This document shows positions 46,001 through 56,440 of a stretch of DNA of 64,000 nt, in pieces. The notes under the pieces are model-generated. The model saw only the letters and a list, made by a program, of their open reading frames with translations, ran no database searches and was not told where the DNA came from. The first letter of the stretch is position 1; every line of letters begins with the position of its first letter. The position numbers and the translations under genes were made by a program. This stretch comes from Acinetobacter sp. NCu2D-2 (lineage in GTDB: Bacteria; Pseudomonadota; Gammaproteobacteria; Pseudomonadales; Moraxellaceae): contig NZ_CP015594.1 of the NCBI RefSeq assembly GCF_001647675.1, positions 124,001 to 188,000 of the forward strand, written 5' to 3'.

Positions 46001-47106
46001 GCGGTGGTACAACTAAACGCGGTGACAAACTGACTGAAGAATTGTTATCTGGTTTAGAACTTGTTGACTTACTTGATATTCAACCAAGTGATGAAGCAAT
46101 CGCTGAACGTTTAACTCAAATTCAAGTGTTCTTGAAAGAGAAGAGCCTTGAAATTGATGAGAAATTTGCAGAGAAAAAACGCAAACTTTCTACAGGCGAT
46201 GAGCTTACAACTGGCGTATTGAAAGTTGTTAAAGTTTACTTGGCTGTTAAACGTCGCATCCAACCGGGTGATAAGATGGCGGGTCGTCACGGTAACAAAG
46301 GTGTTGTATCAAACATCCTACCTGTAGAAGACATGCCGCACGACGCGAACGGTGTTCCTGTAGACGTGGTACTTAACCCTCTAGGTGTACCGTCACGTAT
46401 GAACGTGGGTCAGATTCTTGAAACTCACTTGGGTATGGCAGCGAAAGGTCTTGGTGACAAGATTGATCAAATGCTCAAAGAGCAACGTACCATTCTTGAG
46501 CTTCGTGAATTCTTAGACAAGATTTACAACAAAGTTGGTGGCAAACAAGAAGATCTTGATAGCTTAACTGATGATGAAATCTTGGCATTGTCTGGTAACT
46601 TGCGTAAAGGTGTTCCTTTAGCAACTCCAGTATTTGATGGTGCAGAAGAATCACAAATTAAAGAATTGTTAGAACTTGGCGGCATTTCACGTACTGGTCA
46701 AACAGTATTGTATGATGGCCGTACTGGTGAACGTTTCGACCGTCCAGTAACTGTAGGTTACATGTACATGCTGAAACTGAACCACTTGGTTGACGACAAG
46801 ATGCATGCGCGTTCTACTGGTTCTTACTCTCTAGTAACGCAACAGCCGCTGGGTGGTAAAGCACAATTCGGTGGTCAGCGTTTCGGTGAGATGGAAGTCT
46901 GGGCACTGGAAGCATACGGTGCAGCATATACGCTTCAAGAAATGCTTACTGTGAAGTCGGATGACGTTGAAGGTCGTACCCGTATCTATAAGAACATTGT
47001 AGATGGTAACCATTATATGGACCCAGGTATGCCTGAATCGTTCAACGTATTGACCAAAGAGATCCGTTCTTTAGGTATCAACATTGAACTGAAAAATGGT
47101 GACTAA
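43018..47106 (+). CDS. rpoB: RNA polymerase beta subunit
   Basis: Catalytic core subunit of RNA polymerase, 1362 residues. The rifampicin pocket segment [22 protein letters not shown] and the following VSALGPGGL is intact, with the Gln, Asp, His and Ser residues usually mutated in resistant strains in wild-type form. Other landmarks: [60 protein letters not shown] and the C-terminal [38 protein letters not shown] precedes the ATG. Confidence 0.99.
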   Translation: MAYSYTEKKRIRKNFGKLPSVMDAPYLLAIQVDSYRTFLQDGKSPKNREDIGLQAAFRSVFPIESYSGNAALEFVEYSLGKPEFDVRECILRGSTYAAPMRVKIRLILKDRETKSIKDVREQEVYMGEMPLMTDNGTFVINGTERVIVSQLHRSPGVFFDHDKGKTHSSGKVLYSARIIPYRGSWLDFEFDAKDLVYVRIDRRRKLLATVVLRALGLSNENILDMFYEKVPVYLDMGSYQIDLVPERLRGEMAQFDIADKEGKIIVEQGKRINARHVRQMEAAGLEKLSVPDEYLYERIVAENISLNDGEVIAANTVLSHEIMVKIAEGGVKQFNILFTNDIDRGSFVADTLRADTTTNREEALVEIYKVMRPGEPPTKEAAENLFNNLFFSSERYDLSPVGRMKFNRRLGRPYEVGTDQKSREVEGILSNDDIIDVLKTLVEIRNGKGEVDDIDHLGNRRVRSVGEMTENQFRVGLVRVERAVKERLSQAETDNLSPQDLINAKPVAAAIKEFFGSSQLSQFMDQNNPLSEITHKRRVSALGPGGLTRERAGFEVRDVHQTHYGRVCPIETPEGPNIGLINSLSVYAKCNNFGFLETPYRRVVDGRVTDDVEYLSAIEEVGTVIAQADSAMDKEGNLTEEFVSVRHQGEFVRMPPEKVTHMDVSAQQVVSVAASLIPFLEHDDANRALMGSNMQRQAVPTLIADKPLVGTGMEANVAHDSGVCVLAKRGGRIEFVDASRVVIRVNEDEMVAGEAGVDIYNLIKYTRSNQNTCINQKVLVKLGDQVGRGDVLADGPSTDGGELALGQNMRVAFMTWNGYNYEDSILLSERVLQEDRLTSIHIQELSCVARDTKLGAEEITADIPNVGEAALSKLDESGIVYIGAEVTAGDILVGKVTPKGETQLTPEEKLLRAIFGEKAADVKDSSLRVSSGVKGTVIDVQVFTRDGLEKDERAQAIEKAQLDAYRKDLKEEFKIFEEAARERIVRLLKGQESNGGGTTKRGDKLTEELLSGLELVDLLDIQPSDEAIAERLTQIQVFLKEKSLEIDEKFAEKKRKLSTGDELTTGVLKVVKVYLAVKRRIQPGDKMAGRHGNKGVVSNILPVEDMPHDANGVPVDVVLNPLGVPSRMNVGQILETHLGMAAKGLGDKIDQMLKEQRTILELREFLDKIYNKVGGKQEDLDSLTDDEILALSGNLRKGVPLATPVFDGAEESQIKELLELGGISRTGQTVLYDGRTGERFDRPVTVGYMYMLKLNHLVDDKMHARSTGSYSLVTQQPLGGKAQFGGQRFGEMEVWALEAYGAAYTLQEMLTVKSDDVEGRTRIYKNIVDGNHYMDPGMPESFNVLTKEIRSLGINIELKNGD

Positions 47107-47118
47107 TTAGTTCCATTT

Positions 47119-47176
47119 AATCTCCCTTGCGAAGCAGTGCTTCTCACCTCTTTAATAAAGAGGGGCAAGGGGGATT
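47119..47176. repeat. Three-way-junction repeat element between rpoB and rpoC
   Basis: A 12-bp outer stem, AATCTCCCTTGC (47119-47130) with GCAAGGGGGATT (47165-47176), one G-T pair, encloses two perfect triloop hairpins: GAAGC-agt-GCTTC (47131-47143) and CCTCTTT-aat-AAAGAGG (47147-47163). The whole 58 bases fold into a compact three-way junction in either strand. The GAAGC/agt/GCTTC hairpin recalls the hairpins near 21.6 kb, so it looks like a member of a dispersed repeat family. Confidence 0.7.
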
Positions 47177-47246
47177 TCTCAGTTAAAAAACAATATTTGT
47201 GACCCAGTTGTTGAGTGAAAATCTCCACAACACACGGAGAAAAAAA

Positions 47247-50200
47247 TTGAAAGACTTGCTCGATATCATGCGCAAAAAGACGGATTCCGACGGTCATGCT
47301 CCTGTAGAGTTTGATCGCATCCGTATTGGTCTTGCGTCACCAGAAATGATTAAGTCGTGGTCTCATGGTGAAGTTAAAAAGCCAGAAACCATTAACTACC
47401 GTACGTTCAAACCAGAACGTGACGGTTTATTCTGTGCCAAAATCTTTGGTCCAGTAAAAGATTACGAATGCTTGTGTGGTAAATACAAGCGCATGAAATA
47501 CAAAGGCGTCATTTGTGAAAAATGTGGCGTTGAAGTAACAACTGCGAAAGTTCGTCGTGAGCGTATGGGTCACATCGAATTGGCTTCTCCAGTTGCACAT
47601 ATCTGGTTCTTGAAATCACTTCCTAGCCGTATCGGTCTTTTATTAGACATGACGCTACGTGATATCGAGCGCGTATTGTATTTCGAATCTTATGTTGTCA
47701 CTGACCCAGGTATGACTCCATTTGAGAAATACCAACTTCTTAACGATGAAGAATACTTCAATGCGTTAGAAGAACACGGTGATGAATTCACTGCGAAAAT
47801 GGGTGCAGAAGCGGTTCAAGACTTGCTTAAAGATATCGATCTTGAAGCTGAAATTGCGCGTCTTCGTGAAGAAATTCCAAATACAACTTCAGAAACTAAG
47901 CTTAAAAAAGCCTCTAAGCGTCTGAAATTGATGGAAGCATTCAACGATTCGAACAACAAGCCAGAATGGATGGTGATGAACGTACTTCCTGTACTTCCAC
48001 CAGATCTTCGTCCGCTTGTACCACTTGAAGGTGGTCGTTTCGCGACTTCTGATTTGAACGATCTTTACCGTCGTGTGATCAACCGTAACAACCGTTTGAA
48101 ACGTCTTCTTGACCTTGCTGCTCCAGACATTATCGTACGTAACGAAAAACGTATGCTTCAAGAGTCTGTAGATGCATTGCTTGATAACGGTCGTCGTGGT
48201 CGTGCAATTACAGGTTCGAACAAACGTCCTCTTAAATCTTTGGCCGATATGATCAAAGGTAAACAAGGTCGTTTCCGTCAAAACTTATTGGGTAAACGTG
48301 TTGACTACTCTGGTCGTTCGGTAATTACCGTAGGTCCTAGCCTTCGTTTACACCAATGTGGTCTTCCGAAGAAAATGGCACTTGAATTATTCAAACCATT
48401 TATCTTTGCGAAACTACAAGCATCTGGTCAAGCAACAACCATTAAAGCTGCGAAGAAAATGGTTGAGCGCGAAACTCCAGAAGTTTGGGACGTTCTAGCC
48501 TCTGTTATTCGTCAACATCCAGTGATGTTGAACCGTGCGCCAACACTTCACCGTCTAGGTCTTCAAGCATTCGAACCTATTCTGATTGAAGGTAAAGCGA
48601 TCCGTCTTCACCCACTTGTATGTGCTGCGTTCAACGCTGACTTCGATGGTGACCAAATGGCGGTACACGTTCCATTAACACTTGAAGCTCAATTAGAAGC
48701 TCGTGCGTTAATGATGTCGACTAACAACATCTTGTCTCCAGCGAACGGTGAGCCAATCATCGTACCGTCTCAGGACGTTGTCTTGGGCTTGTATTACATC
48801 ACTCGTGATGCAATCAATGCCAAAGGTGAAGGCATGGTGTTTGCGGATACTGACGAAGTAAACCGTGCGCTTGCAACTGGTCAGGTTGATCTACACGCTC
48901 GTGTTAAAGCACGTGTACACCAAACTGTCATTGATGAAAACGGTAACCGTGAACAACAAACTATTATTGTTGACACGACTCCGGGTCGTTGTTTGCTTTG
49001 GGAAGTTGTACCAGAAGGTATGGATTTCCAACAAATCAACGTTGAGATGACTAAAAAGAACATCTCTAAAATCATCAACTCTTGCTACCGTAAATTAGGT
49101 CTAAAAGATACTGTTATCTTCGCTGACCAATTGATGTACTTAGGTTTCCGTCAAGCGACTCGTTCAGGCGTTTCGGTTGGTATGGAAGACATGCTTATTC
49201 CACCGCAAAAACAAGCGATTATTGGTAAAGCAGAAGCTGAAGTACGTGAGATTGAACAACAGTTCGAACAAGGTTTCGTAACTGCCGGCGAACGTTATAA
49301 CAAAGTGGTCGATATTTGGGCGCGTACAAACGACCAAGTAGCGAAAGCGATGATGGACAACTTGTCTTACACCACTGTGAAAAACAAACAGGGTGAAGAC
49401 GAGAAACAAAAATCATTCAACTCAATCTACATGATGTCTGACTCTGGTGCCCGTGGTTCGGCAGCTCAGATTCGTCAGCTTGCAGGTATGCGTGGTTTGA
49501 TGGCGAAACCAGATGGTTCGATCATTGAAACACCAATTAAAGCGAACTTCCGTGAAGGTTTGACCGTACTTCAGTACTTCATTTCAACTCACGGTGCGCG
49601 TAAAGGTTTGGCCGATACAGCACTTAAAACTGCGAACTCTGGTTACTTGACTCGTCGTCTTGTCGACGTAGCACAAGACTTAGTCATTACTGAGCCAGAT
49701 TGTGGTACTTACGATGGCTTAATCATGACACCATTCATTCAAGGTGGTGATGTGATCGAGAACTTGGGTACTCGAGTATTGGGTCGTGTTCTTGCTGAAG
49801 ATGTGAAAAAACCAGGTACAGAAGAAGTTATCTTGCCACGTAACACATTGATCGACGAAAAACTTGCTGTCTTCCTAGAAGACAACGGTGTCGATGAAGT
49901 GAAAGTACGTTCAGTTGTTAACTGTGCTTCTTCATTCGGTGTATGTGCGAAATGTTACGGTCGTGACCTTGCACGTGGTCACCAAGTGAACCCAGGTGAA
50001 TCTGTAGGTGTAATGGCTGCTCAATCAATTGGTGAGCCAGGTACTCAGTTAACCATGCGTACGTTCCACGTTGGTGGTGCTGCGAGTCGAACTTCTGCTG
50101 CTAACAGCGTTCAAGTTCGTAACAAAGGTACAGTACGTTTCCACAATGTGAAAACAGTACAACATGCGAAAGGTCATTTAGTATCAACTTCACGTTCTGG

Positions 50201-51446
50201 TGAAATCGGTATTGCTGATGAAATCGGTCGTGAACGCGAACGATACAAAATCCCTTACGGTGCTTCAATCATCATCAAAGATGGTGAAACTGTTGAGGCA
50301 GGCGGTGTTGTAGCAACTTGGGATCCGCATACACATCCACTTGTTACAGAAGTTGCAGGTAAAGTACGTTTCAGCCAAATCGCTGATGGCGTAACTGTTA
50401 CAACTAAAACTGATGATGCAACAGGTATGTCGACTATCGAAATCTTACCAGTGACTTCACGTCCTGCGTCAGGTAAAGATATGCGTCCTGCTGTTGTTCT
50501 TGACACAGTTGATGGCGGCGAACAGTTCTACTTCTTGCCACAAAACACAATTCTTTCTGTCCGTAATGGCGAAACAATTGGTGTCGGTGACGTAATCGGT
50601 CGTGTACCACAAGAATCTTCACGTACTCGTGATATTACCGGTGGTCTTCCACGTGTAGCTGACTTGTTCGAAGCACGTAAGCCGAAAGAACACGCGATCC
50701 TTGCAGAAGTGTCTGGTATCGTAAGCTTCGGTAAAGAGACTAAAGGTAAGAACCGTCTTGTCATCACTCCAGATGATGGTTCTGAAATTTACGAAGAGCT
50801 TATTCCGAAATGGCGTACCATTAACGTGTTCGAAGGCGAACATGTGAACCGTGGTGAAACCATTTCTGATGGTCCACAAAACCCACATGACATTTTACGT
50901 CTGAAAGGTGAAGTGGCGTTGACTAACTACATCGTGAACGAAGTTCAGGACGTTTACCGTCTACAAGGTGTAAAAATCAACGATAAACACATCGAAGTGA
51001 TCGTACGTCAAATGCTTCGTAAAGTTGACATCATTGACGGTGGTGATTCTAGCTTCATCAAAGGCGAGCAAGTGGATTACATCCGCGTTGTTCAAGAGAA
51101 CCAAGCATTGCTTGCTCAGAACAAGTTCCCTGCGAAGTTTGAACGTCTGTTGATGGGTATTACTAAAGCATCGCTTTCTACTGACTCGTTCATCTCTGCT
51201 GCATCGTTCCAGGAAACAACTCGTGTGTTAACTGAAGCGGCTGTAACAGGTAAAGAAGATGATTTACGCGGTCTGAAAGAAAACGTAGTTGTAGGTCGTC
51301 TGATCCCAGCGGGTACAGGTTTGGCTTACCACTTAGAGCGTCGTCGTCAAGAAGCAGAAGCTGCAGAATTTGAATTGCACAATGACTTCTCTGATGTTGA
51401 CCAAGCTTTAAGTCAAGCGTTCAGCGATGAGTTTAACGGTCTGTAA
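47247..51446 (+). CDS. rpoC: RNA polymerase beta' subunit
   Basis: Largest RNA polymerase subunit, 1399 residues, carrying the active-site magnesium. Landmarks: zinc-binding Cys cluster [22 protein letters not shown] near residue 72, [19 protein letters not shown], catalytic [15 protein letters not shown], the second Cys cluster [17 protein letters not shown] and [15 protein letters not shown] (trigger-loop region). The frame is open from a GTG at 47199, but family N-termini and GGAGA six bases upstream point to the TTG at 47247 (giving [16 protein letters not shown]). Confidence 0.98.
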   Translation: MKDLLDIMRKKTDSDGHAPVEFDRIRIGLASPEMIKSWSHGEVKKPETINYRTFKPERDGLFCAKIFGPVKDYECLCGKYKRMKYKGVICEKCGVEVTTAKVRRERMGHIELASPVAHIWFLKSLPSRIGLLLDMTLRDIERVLYFESYVVTDPGMTPFEKYQLLNDEEYFNALEEHGDEFTAKMGAEAVQDLLKDIDLEAEIARLREEIPNTTSETKLKKASKRLKLMEAFNDSNNKPEWMVMNVLPVLPPDLRPLVPLEGGRFATSDLNDLYRRVINRNNRLKRLLDLAAPDIIVRNEKRMLQESVDALLDNGRRGRAITGSNKRPLKSLADMIKGKQGRFRQNLLGKRVDYSGRSVITVGPSLRLHQCGLPKKMALELFKPFIFAKLQASGQATTIKAAKKMVERETPEVWDVLASVIRQHPVMLNRAPTLHRLGLQAFEPILIEGKAIRLHPLVCAAFNADFDGDQMAVHVPLTLEAQLEARALMMSTNNILSPANGEPIIVPSQDVVLGLYYITRDAINAKGEGMVFADTDEVNRALATGQVDLHARVKARVHQTVIDENGNREQQTIIVDTTPGRCLLWEVVPEGMDFQQINVEMTKKNISKIINSCYRKLGLKDTVIFADQLMYLGFRQATRSGVSVGMEDMLIPPQKQAIIGKAEAEVREIEQQFEQGFVTAGERYNKVVDIWARTNDQVAKAMMDNLSYTTVKNKQGEDEKQKSFNSIYMMSDSGARGSAAQIRQLAGMRGLMAKPDGSIIETPIKANFREGLTVLQYFISTHGARKGLADTALKTANSGYLTRRLVDVAQDLVITEPDCGTYDGLIMTPFIQGGDVIENLGTRVLGRVLAEDVKKPGTEEVILPRNTLIDEKLAVFLEDNGVDEVKVRSVVNCASSFGVCAKCYGRDLARGHQVNPGESVGVMAAQSIGEPGTQLTMRTFHVGGAASRTSAANSVQVRNKGTVRFHNVKTVQHAKGHLVSTSRSGEIGIADEIGRERERYKIPYGASIIIKDGETVEAGGVVATWDPHTHPLVTEVAGKVRFSQIADGVTVTTKTDDATGMSTIEILPVTSRPASGKDMRPAVVLDTVDGGEQFYFLPQNTILSVRNGETIGVGDVIGRVPQESSRTRDITGGLPRVADLFEARKPKEHAILAEVSGIVSFGKETKGKNRLVITPDDGSEIYEELIPKWRTINVFEGEHVNRGETISDGPQNPHDILRLKGEVALTNYIVNEVQDVYRLQGVKINDKHIEVIVRQMLRKVDIIDGGDSSFIKGEQVDYIRVVQENQALLAQNKFPAKFERLLMGITKASLSTDSFISAASFQETTRVLTEAAVTGKEDDLRGLKENVVVGRLIPAGTGLAYHLERRRQEAEAAEFELHNDFSDVDQALSQAFSDEFNGL

Positions 51447-51465
51447 TTAGCCCTTAAACTAGTCT

Positions 51466-51496
51466 AAAAAGAGCCACCTTCGGGTGGCTTTTTTAT
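51466..51496 (+). terminator. Terminator of the rpoBC operon
   Basis: AAAAAGAGCCACC-ttc-GGGTGGCTTTTTTAT, a G+C-rich stem with flanking A and T tracts 20 bases after the rpoC stop. Confidence 0.95.
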
Positions 51497-51602
51497 ATCT
51501 AAAATCTTTAAATTTGGTGTTTTCTCAACAGTATTTGATATAGACCTACGAAATATGCAAGTATTTGTGGTGAAAAACCTTCAACCCATTAGGAACCATA
51601 AG

Positions 51603-51812
51603 ATGAAAATTTTGGCGATTTCAGCAGCATTACTTCTCGCACTTGGTCTAAGCGCTTGTTCTAAAGATAAAACTGAAAATACAGAGTCAACCAATGCCAG
51701 TGAACCAGAAGTAACAGTAGATCAAGAAAGTATGGATGAAGAACCACAACCCTTAGATGCAGCACCGCTTGAAACAGATGATTTTGCAGCATCAGAAACT
51801 GTGGCTCAATAA
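51603..51812 (+). CDS. Small acidic lipoprotein
   Basis: A 69-residue predicted lipoprotein. Signal peptide MKILAISAALLLALGLSAC with lipobox LSAC (Cys19), then a mature part of about 50 residues that is very acidic and lacks aromatics (SKDKTENTESTNASEPEVTVDQESMDEE...), so probably disordered. The frame is open 16 codons earlier, but AGGAA and the signal peptide place the start at 51603. No family recognised. Confidence 0.82.
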   Translation: MKILAISAALLLALGLSACSKDKTENTESTNASEPEVTVDQESMDEEPQPLDAAPLETDDFAASETVAQ

Positions 51813-52012
51813 ACATAAATAGATGACAGGAGGGCATGAGCTTTATGCTCTCCGCACTTATTCTCATTTCATTCTAAATAACATCTAACATCGTAGTTTT
51901 CCTTCATTTACAAAATTCGGTCGAAATCTTGCAAGAAGAAACAACTTGTCATCATTCGCTTCTTAAAATGTGTTTAACCTAAATGAAAACCAATTGGAAG
52001 GATGAATGAGTC

Positions 52013-52375
52013 ATGAAAAAGATGATGAGTGTTATGGCAGTTGCAACATTATCAACAATGATGTTGGCAGGCTGTGAGAGCATGTCTCCAAGTCAACAAC
52101 GTATTGGTGCTGCAGCGCTCGGTGGTGCTGTAGGTGGTGGTGTAGGTAATAGTGTCGGTGGTGGTGTAGGTTCGGCTGTCGGTGGTGGTGCAGGTGCTGC
52201 GGTGGGTAGTAAAGCACAAGGCGGTTCTAACCGTAATGCAACCTATAGTGGTGTCGGCGGTGCAGTGGGTTCAGCCGTAGGTAAAAGTATTTTCGGTGGT
52301 AATGCTGGTGCTGCTATTGGTGGCGCGATCGGCGGTGGTGCAGGCGCAGCTATTGAGCAAAATAATCGTCGCTAA
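52013..52375 (+). CDS. Glycine-zipper lipoprotein
   Basis: A 120-residue outer-membrane-type lipoprotein. Signal peptide with lipobox LAGC (Cys20), then ESMSPSQQRIGAAALGGAVGGGVGN and later GGNAGAAIGGAIGGGAGAAIEQ, two glycine-zipper stretches (about 31-66 and 80-112) separated by a polar SKAQGGSNRNATYSG linker. This is the glycine-zipper 2TM family (OsmB/SlyB/RcnB-like neighbours). Such proteins sit in the envelope; exact function unknown. Monocistronic. Confidence 0.9.
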   Translation: MKKMMSVMAVATLSTMMLAGCESMSPSQQRIGAAALGGAVGGGVGNSVGGGVGSAVGGGAGAAVGSKAQGGSNRNATYSGVGGAVGSAVGKSIFGGNAGAAIGGAIGGGAGAAIEQNNRR

Positions 52376-52382
52376 GCGTTCT

Positions 52383-52413
52383 AAAAAAAGCACCTTATTT
52401 AAGGTGCTTTTTT
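52383..52413. terminator. Bidirectional terminator after the glycine-zipper gene
   Basis: AAAAAAAGCACCTTA-ttt-AAGGTGCTTTTTT between convergent genes; usable on both strands. Confidence 0.92.
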
Positions 52414-52437
52414 ATGTGTGTCATTCAGGGAGAATAT

Positions 52438-52950
52438 CTAGCTACGATCTTGCTGGAATTTTTTAAAAAGTCCTGTGGCTTTGGCATGTTTACGGCGGAT
52501 ATAAACTGTTTTTTGCACTTCAGCAATACGGACACCAGATTCATCGACAATGTTTAAAGAATAGTTACGATAGACAGGTGCATGGTTCGCTGCAAGTTCA
52601 ATAATAGTTTGGACTTCTTCCGCATCGATACGAATATCGGCATAGACCGTACCGCGTCCTGGTGCTAAAAATTGAATGCTCGCTGCACGATCCCATACGA
52701 TGTACTTAGGGCCCAAATGATGCATCAGAAGCAGCATATAAAAAGGGTCGACCATCGAATACAAGCTTCCACCAAAGTGCACACCAACGACATTACGATT
52801 TTTACGCGTCAGTGGCATTTTGACTCGGATATGATAATTGGCTAAATCCATTTCATCGACTTCGATGCCAGCACCACGATAAGGAGCATAGTGATTCAGC
52901 ATAAATTTCGAGATCAAAGGTAAACTCTGAATTTTACGTAATAGGCTCAT
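52438..52950 (-). CDS. DUF4442-type thioesterase-like hot-dog protein
   Basis: A 170-residue hot-dog-fold protein. Landmarks fit DUF4442: APYRGAGIEVDEMDLANYHIRVKMPLTRKNRNVVGVHFGGSLYSMVDPFYMLLLMHHL, with the GVHFGGSLYSM helix-start motif in the position of the hot-dog active site. The open frame runs up to 53055, but that would overlap the divergent hydrolase's leader. I choose the ATG at 52950 (MSLLRKIQSLPLI), although its ribosome site is weak and ATG 52983 cannot be excluded. Likely acts on acyl-CoA; substrate unknown. Confidence 0.82.
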   Translation of the reverse strand: MSLLRKIQSLPLISKFMLNHYAPYRGAGIEVDEMDLANYHIRVKMPLTRKNRNVVGVHFGGSLYSMVDPFYMLLLMHHLGPKYIVWDRAASIQFLAPGRGTVYADIRIDAEEVQTIIELAANHAPVYRNYSLNIVDESGVRIAEVQKTVYIRRKHAKATGLFKKFQQDRS

Positions 52951-53066
52951 ACTGACATTCTTTTTTCTTGGATTGCTATGCATACTAGAATAACCCAATA
53001 AGCTTGGCATTGATAAATCATGCCGTTTTGCAAAATATAAGGTCAATAACAACAAAGGAACTCAGA

Positions 53067-53942
53067 ATGGATACACAAACACTATGGGTAAGTACCAGTG
53101 ATCAGCAACGTCTATGTGTAAAAACATTTGGTGAGCGCTCAAAGCCTGCTTTGGTATTGGTGCATGGCTATCCTGATCATCAGGAAGTGTGGGAACCTAT
53201 GATTGAGCATCTTGTGCAGCATTATTTTGTTCTAACTTATGATGTACGTGGAGCAGGGGATTCTTCTATTCCAAAACGAATCCGTCACTACGCATTGCCT
53301 CGACTGAGTCAAGATTTAGCTGAAGTGACCGAACAAGTTTTGGGGGATAAAGCGTTTCACTTGGCTGCACATGATTGGGGTTCTATTCAATCGTGGGAGT
53401 CTGTGACTGAGTCTAAATTTAGAGGCCGAATTTTATCGTTTGTTACCATATCAGGGCCATGTTTAGATCATGCTGCCTTTTGGATGCGCAAACAATATAA
53501 TCAAAATAAACCGAAGTTTTTTAAGCAGCTAACCAAATCTTGGTATATCGCTGTGTTCCAATTGCCTTTTTTAGCGCCAAATGTGTGGCGTTTATTTAAT
53601 GCAGAGCGTTGGGCCAATATTTTAGACAAATTAGAAGGTCAATCTGATTTGCCGCTGAATCAAAATATTGCACAAGACGGACAATATGGGGTGGGGCTTT
53701 ATCGAGCAAACTTTATCCCAAGGTTACTAAAACCACGTCAGCGTTATGCAGTTTGTCCAGTCCACGCGATTGTGCTGACGCAAGATAATTTTGTTAGTCC
53801 AGAATTGATTGATGAAGTACCACAATGGGCAGAACAATTCAGTCGGGTTGAAGTCGATGCGAATCATTGGGCTGTTTTAAGTCAGCCTGAACATATTGCG
53901 AATCTAGTTCATAAATTTATTCAAAAGCACAATGGCGCATAG
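53067..53942 (+). CDS. Alpha/beta hydrolase, epoxide hydrolase/dehalogenase-like
   Basis: A 291-residue alpha/beta-fold enzyme. Oxyanion-hole segment LVHGYPDHQEVW (about 34-45). The nucleophile elbow reads LAAHDWGSIQSW, with Asp rather than Ser as nucleophile, as in epoxide hydrolases and haloalkane dehalogenases. The catalytic His is in DANHWAVLSQPEHIA near the C-terminus. A mostly helical cap lies between. AAGGAA precedes the ATG at 53067; the longer open frame from 53004 is not supported. Substrate unknown. Confidence 0.88.
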   Translation: MDTQTLWVSTSDQQRLCVKTFGERSKPALVLVHGYPDHQEVWEPMIEHLVQHYFVLTYDVRGAGDSSIPKRIRHYALPRLSQDLAEVTEQVLGDKAFHLAAHDWGSIQSWESVTESKFRGRILSFVTISGPCLDHAAFWMRKQYNQNKPKFFKQLTKSWYIAVFQLPFLAPNVWRLFNAERWANILDKLEGQSDLPLNQNIAQDGQYGVGLYRANFIPRLLKPRQRYAVCPVHAIVLTQDNFVSPELIDEVPQWAEQFSRVEVDANHWAVLSQPEHIANLVHKFIQKHNGA

Positions 53943-54019
53943 TGCGGGTAAAGCCATTTACAAATCAAATAGCGATGCAACTGATGAGAGGAACTCCATA
54001 GAAATCAAACTCTGATAAA

Positions 54020-55417
54020 ATGGGTTCTTTTTCAGACTCCCTTCTTCTTATGTTTGCTATTCTTGCCGCCATTGCAGTCATGTTCGGACTGTCGCTGGCT
54101 CGTGTTCCTGTGGTATTCGCATTGATTATTGGTGCAGTCGTTGGTGGTTTACTCGCTGGTTTGGGTATTCACGGTACTATCGAGGCATTTAACAGTGGTT
54201 TGGGAAATGGTGCTCAAATCGCTTTGGCTTATGGTGTACTCGGTGCCTTTGCCCTTGCATTGGCGCGCTCAGGATTACCTGATTTACTTGCGTACAAGCT
54301 CATTACCAACTTGCAAGGGACAAGTAATTTAAAAGCGCAAAACCGTGTTAAATACGTCATTTTTGCGACCATTGCCTTAGCTGCAGTATGTTCGCAGAAC
54401 GTCATTCCAGTACATATCGCATTTATCCCAGTTTTGATTCCACCTTTATTAAGCGTTTTTAATCATTTGAAACTTGACCGCCGTTTGGTGGCATGTGTGC
54501 TGACATTTGGTTTGGTGGGAACTTATATGCTGGTACCTTTTGGTTTTGGTGCGATCTTCTTAAATGATATTTTGGGTCAAAATATTAATACCTTTGGTAA
54601 GCCATACGGTTTTAGTATCACCTATGACATGATTCCTAAGGCTATGGCATTACCTGTTTTTGGTATGTTTGTAGGTCTTATGGTGGCAATGTTTATTAGC
54701 TATCGTAAACCGCGTGAATATGCTGACGTTCAAGTCAATGCAGCAGCACACAGTATCTCAGGTGAAATTAAAAGCGATGCAAATGGTAAACCAGAAGTTG
54801 CGCGTTTTACGCTGATCATGGCGGCAGTTGCAGTCGTTGCAACACTCTCTGTGCAAGTGATTTCAGACTCGATGATTCTTGCTGGCTTGGTGGGTGTTGG
54901 GATTCTAAGTTTCGCTGGCATTTTCAAATGGAAAGAAGCGGATGATGTCATCATTAGCGGTATGCGGATGATGGCTTTAGTCGGTTTCATTATGATTTCA
55001 GCACAGGGCTTTGCCTCAGTGATAGAAGCGACTAATCAAGTACCAGAATTAGTAAAAGCATCCGTAGAATGGATTGGTAACAGTCAGGCTTTGGCTGCAT
55101 TTTGGATGTTGTTGATTGGTCTACTAATTACTTTAGGTATTGGTTCATCTTTCTCTACTGTGCCGATCTTAGCGATTATTTATGTGCCACTTTGCTTGCA
55201 GTTTGGCTTTAGCCCAGCAGCTACCATTGCATTAATTGGTACTGCTGCGGCACTCGGTGATGCAGGTTCTCCAGCTTCTGATTCAACCTTAGGGCCGACA
55301 TCAGGCTTAAATATGGATGGTCAACATGATCACATGAAAGACAGTGTGGTTCCGACTTTTATTCACTATAACATTCCATTAATGATCTTTGGTTGGATCG
55401 CAGCAATGGTACTTTAA
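54020..55417 (+). CDS. Na+/H+ antiporter-family (NhaC/YuiF-like) permease
   Basis: A 465-residue inner-membrane protein with about eleven or twelve hydrophobic helices. The start LLMFAILAAIAVMFGLSLARVPVVFALIIGAVVGGLLAGLG and the paired GSSFSTVPILAIIYVPL and GDAGSPASDSTLGPTSGLNMDGQHDHMKDSVVPTFIHYN motifs match the Na_H_antiporter/NhaC-like family, which includes transporters later shown to move amino acids. Cargo cannot be told. The ATG lacks a well-spaced ribosome site (AGAGGAA is about 26 bases away), so the start may be wrong by a few codons, for example at Met11. Confidence 0.88.
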   Translation: MGSFSDSLLLMFAILAAIAVMFGLSLARVPVVFALIIGAVVGGLLAGLGIHGTIEAFNSGLGNGAQIALAYGVLGAFALALARSGLPDLLAYKLITNLQGTSNLKAQNRVKYVIFATIALAAVCSQNVIPVHIAFIPVLIPPLLSVFNHLKLDRRLVACVLTFGLVGTYMLVPFGFGAIFLNDILGQNINTFGKPYGFSITYDMIPKAMALPVFGMFVGLMVAMFISYRKPREYADVQVNAAAHSISGEIKSDANGKPEVARFTLIMAAVAVVATLSVQVISDSMILAGLVGVGILSFAGIFKWKEADDVIISGMRMMALVGFIMISAQGFASVIEATNQVPELVKASVEWIGNSQALAAFWMLLIGLLITLGIGSSFSTVPILAIIYVPLCLQFGFSPAATIALIGTAAALGDAGSPASDSTLGPTSGLNMDGQHDHMKDSVVPTFIHYNIPLMIFGWIAAMVL

Positions 55418-55665
55418 ATGTAAATTGAGTCACATTTAAAATGCTTATTGATTATTAATTCTGAGTAAAATCGTTGGAAATATAATAGTAAAAATTAATC
55501 AATTTGGTGGATTTAATAAAACCCACCAAATTGATCAAGTTAAAATAAATAAATATAAAAAATAATAACTTATAAAATAATTTAAAATAGATAAAAATAA
55601 TAATATTGCATATTTTTAATACTCATGTTTATTATTAATTTATACATTCCAGAGGTTAATTAAAA
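55418..55665 (+). other. A+T-rich region upstream of ompW
   Basis: About 250 bases, extremely A+T rich between 55540 and 55640, expected to hold the ompW promoter. A short inverted repeat AATTTGGTGG...CCACCAAATT (about 55502-55533) lies within; it lacks a T tract and may be a regulatory site or a weak terminator of the permease gene. Confidence 0.5.
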
Positions 55666-56271
55666 ATGTTAAAACAATTAGCGCTTATTAGTTTAATGGG
55701 GCTTTCAGCATCTGCAATGGCAGGGCAATGGCAAGTTAAAGTGGGGGGCTCAATTGTATCTCCAACTGGTGATTATGAGCTTGCACCTGATACAGTTGTA
55801 AAAGCAGCTGATGAATTAGCATTTACCCCTTCGGTTGAATATTTCTTTAATGACAATATTTCAGCTGAAGTGTTATTAGCAGCTCCTATTAATCATGATG
55901 TTGAAGTGAACGGTGTTGATTCAGTTCGCATTAAACATTTACCTCCAACAGTTACTGCCAAGTATCACTTTAAAAATGCATCTCGCTTTACCCCTTATAT
56001 TGGTGTAGGCGGTACAGCATTTGTTGCATGGGATGAGCGTGGTAAAGCGAGTCTTGCAAACACTGATGTTAAAGTAAAAGAGGCGTATGGCTTCGCAGGT
56101 CAGTTAGGATTTAACTTCCAACCTGCTGACGCAAAAAATTGGGGTGTTTACTTTGACGCACGTTATGCACAAATTAGCCCTGAAGTAACTCTGACAGGTG
56201 ACGTAAATACACAGTTTGATTTAGATATTGATCCTATGGTGTATACCATCGGTTATAGCTACAAATTCTAA
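55666..56271 (+). CDS. ompW: OmpW-family outer-membrane protein
   Basis: A 201-residue precursor of an eight-stranded beta-barrel. Signal peptide MLKQLALISLMGLSASAMA (cut near 19-20). Family motifs: WQVKVGGSIVSPTGDYELAPDT, FTPSVEYFFNDNISAEVLLAAPINHDVEV, HLPPTVTAKYHFKNASRFTPYIGVGGTAFVAWDE, and a final YTIGYSYKF ending in aromatic Phe as required for BAM recognition. OmpW barrels pass small hydrophobic compounds and are often regulated by stress and iron. Monocistronic. Confidence 0.94.
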   Translation: MLKQLALISLMGLSASAMAGQWQVKVGGSIVSPTGDYELAPDTVVKAADELAFTPSVEYFFNDNISAEVLLAAPINHDVEVNGVDSVRIKHLPPTVTAKYHFKNASRFTPYIGVGGTAFVAWDERGKASLANTDVKVKEAYGFAGQLGFNFQPADAKNWGVYFDARYAQISPEVTLTGDVNTQFDLDIDPMVYTIGYSYKF

Positions 56272-56288
56272 TAAGAGTTAAATGATAT

Positions 56289-56319
56289 AAAAAGCCTCAG
56301 CAATGCATGAGGCTTTTTT
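56289..56319 (+). terminator. Terminator of ompW
   Basis: AAAAGCCTCA-gcaatgca-TGAGGCTTTTTT, with T-rich tail. Confidence 0.92.
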
Positions 56320-56440
56320 AATTTTTTGCAAAAGAACAACGATTTATAACTTAATGCAATTGAGTCCGTGCGACGAATTATCTACATTCATAATCTAGAA
56401 TTAACACGCATGTTTAAAATAATCATAAGGAAGATCAAAC

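Noticed and set aside
47199..47246. Upstream GTG as rpoC start
   Set aside because: It would add residues absent from family members; the TTG at 47247 has a well-placed ribosome site.
43018..51446. Many open frames antisense to or out of frame with rpoB and rpoC
   Set aside because: They arise from biased codon use (few stop-like triplets) in highly expressed genes.
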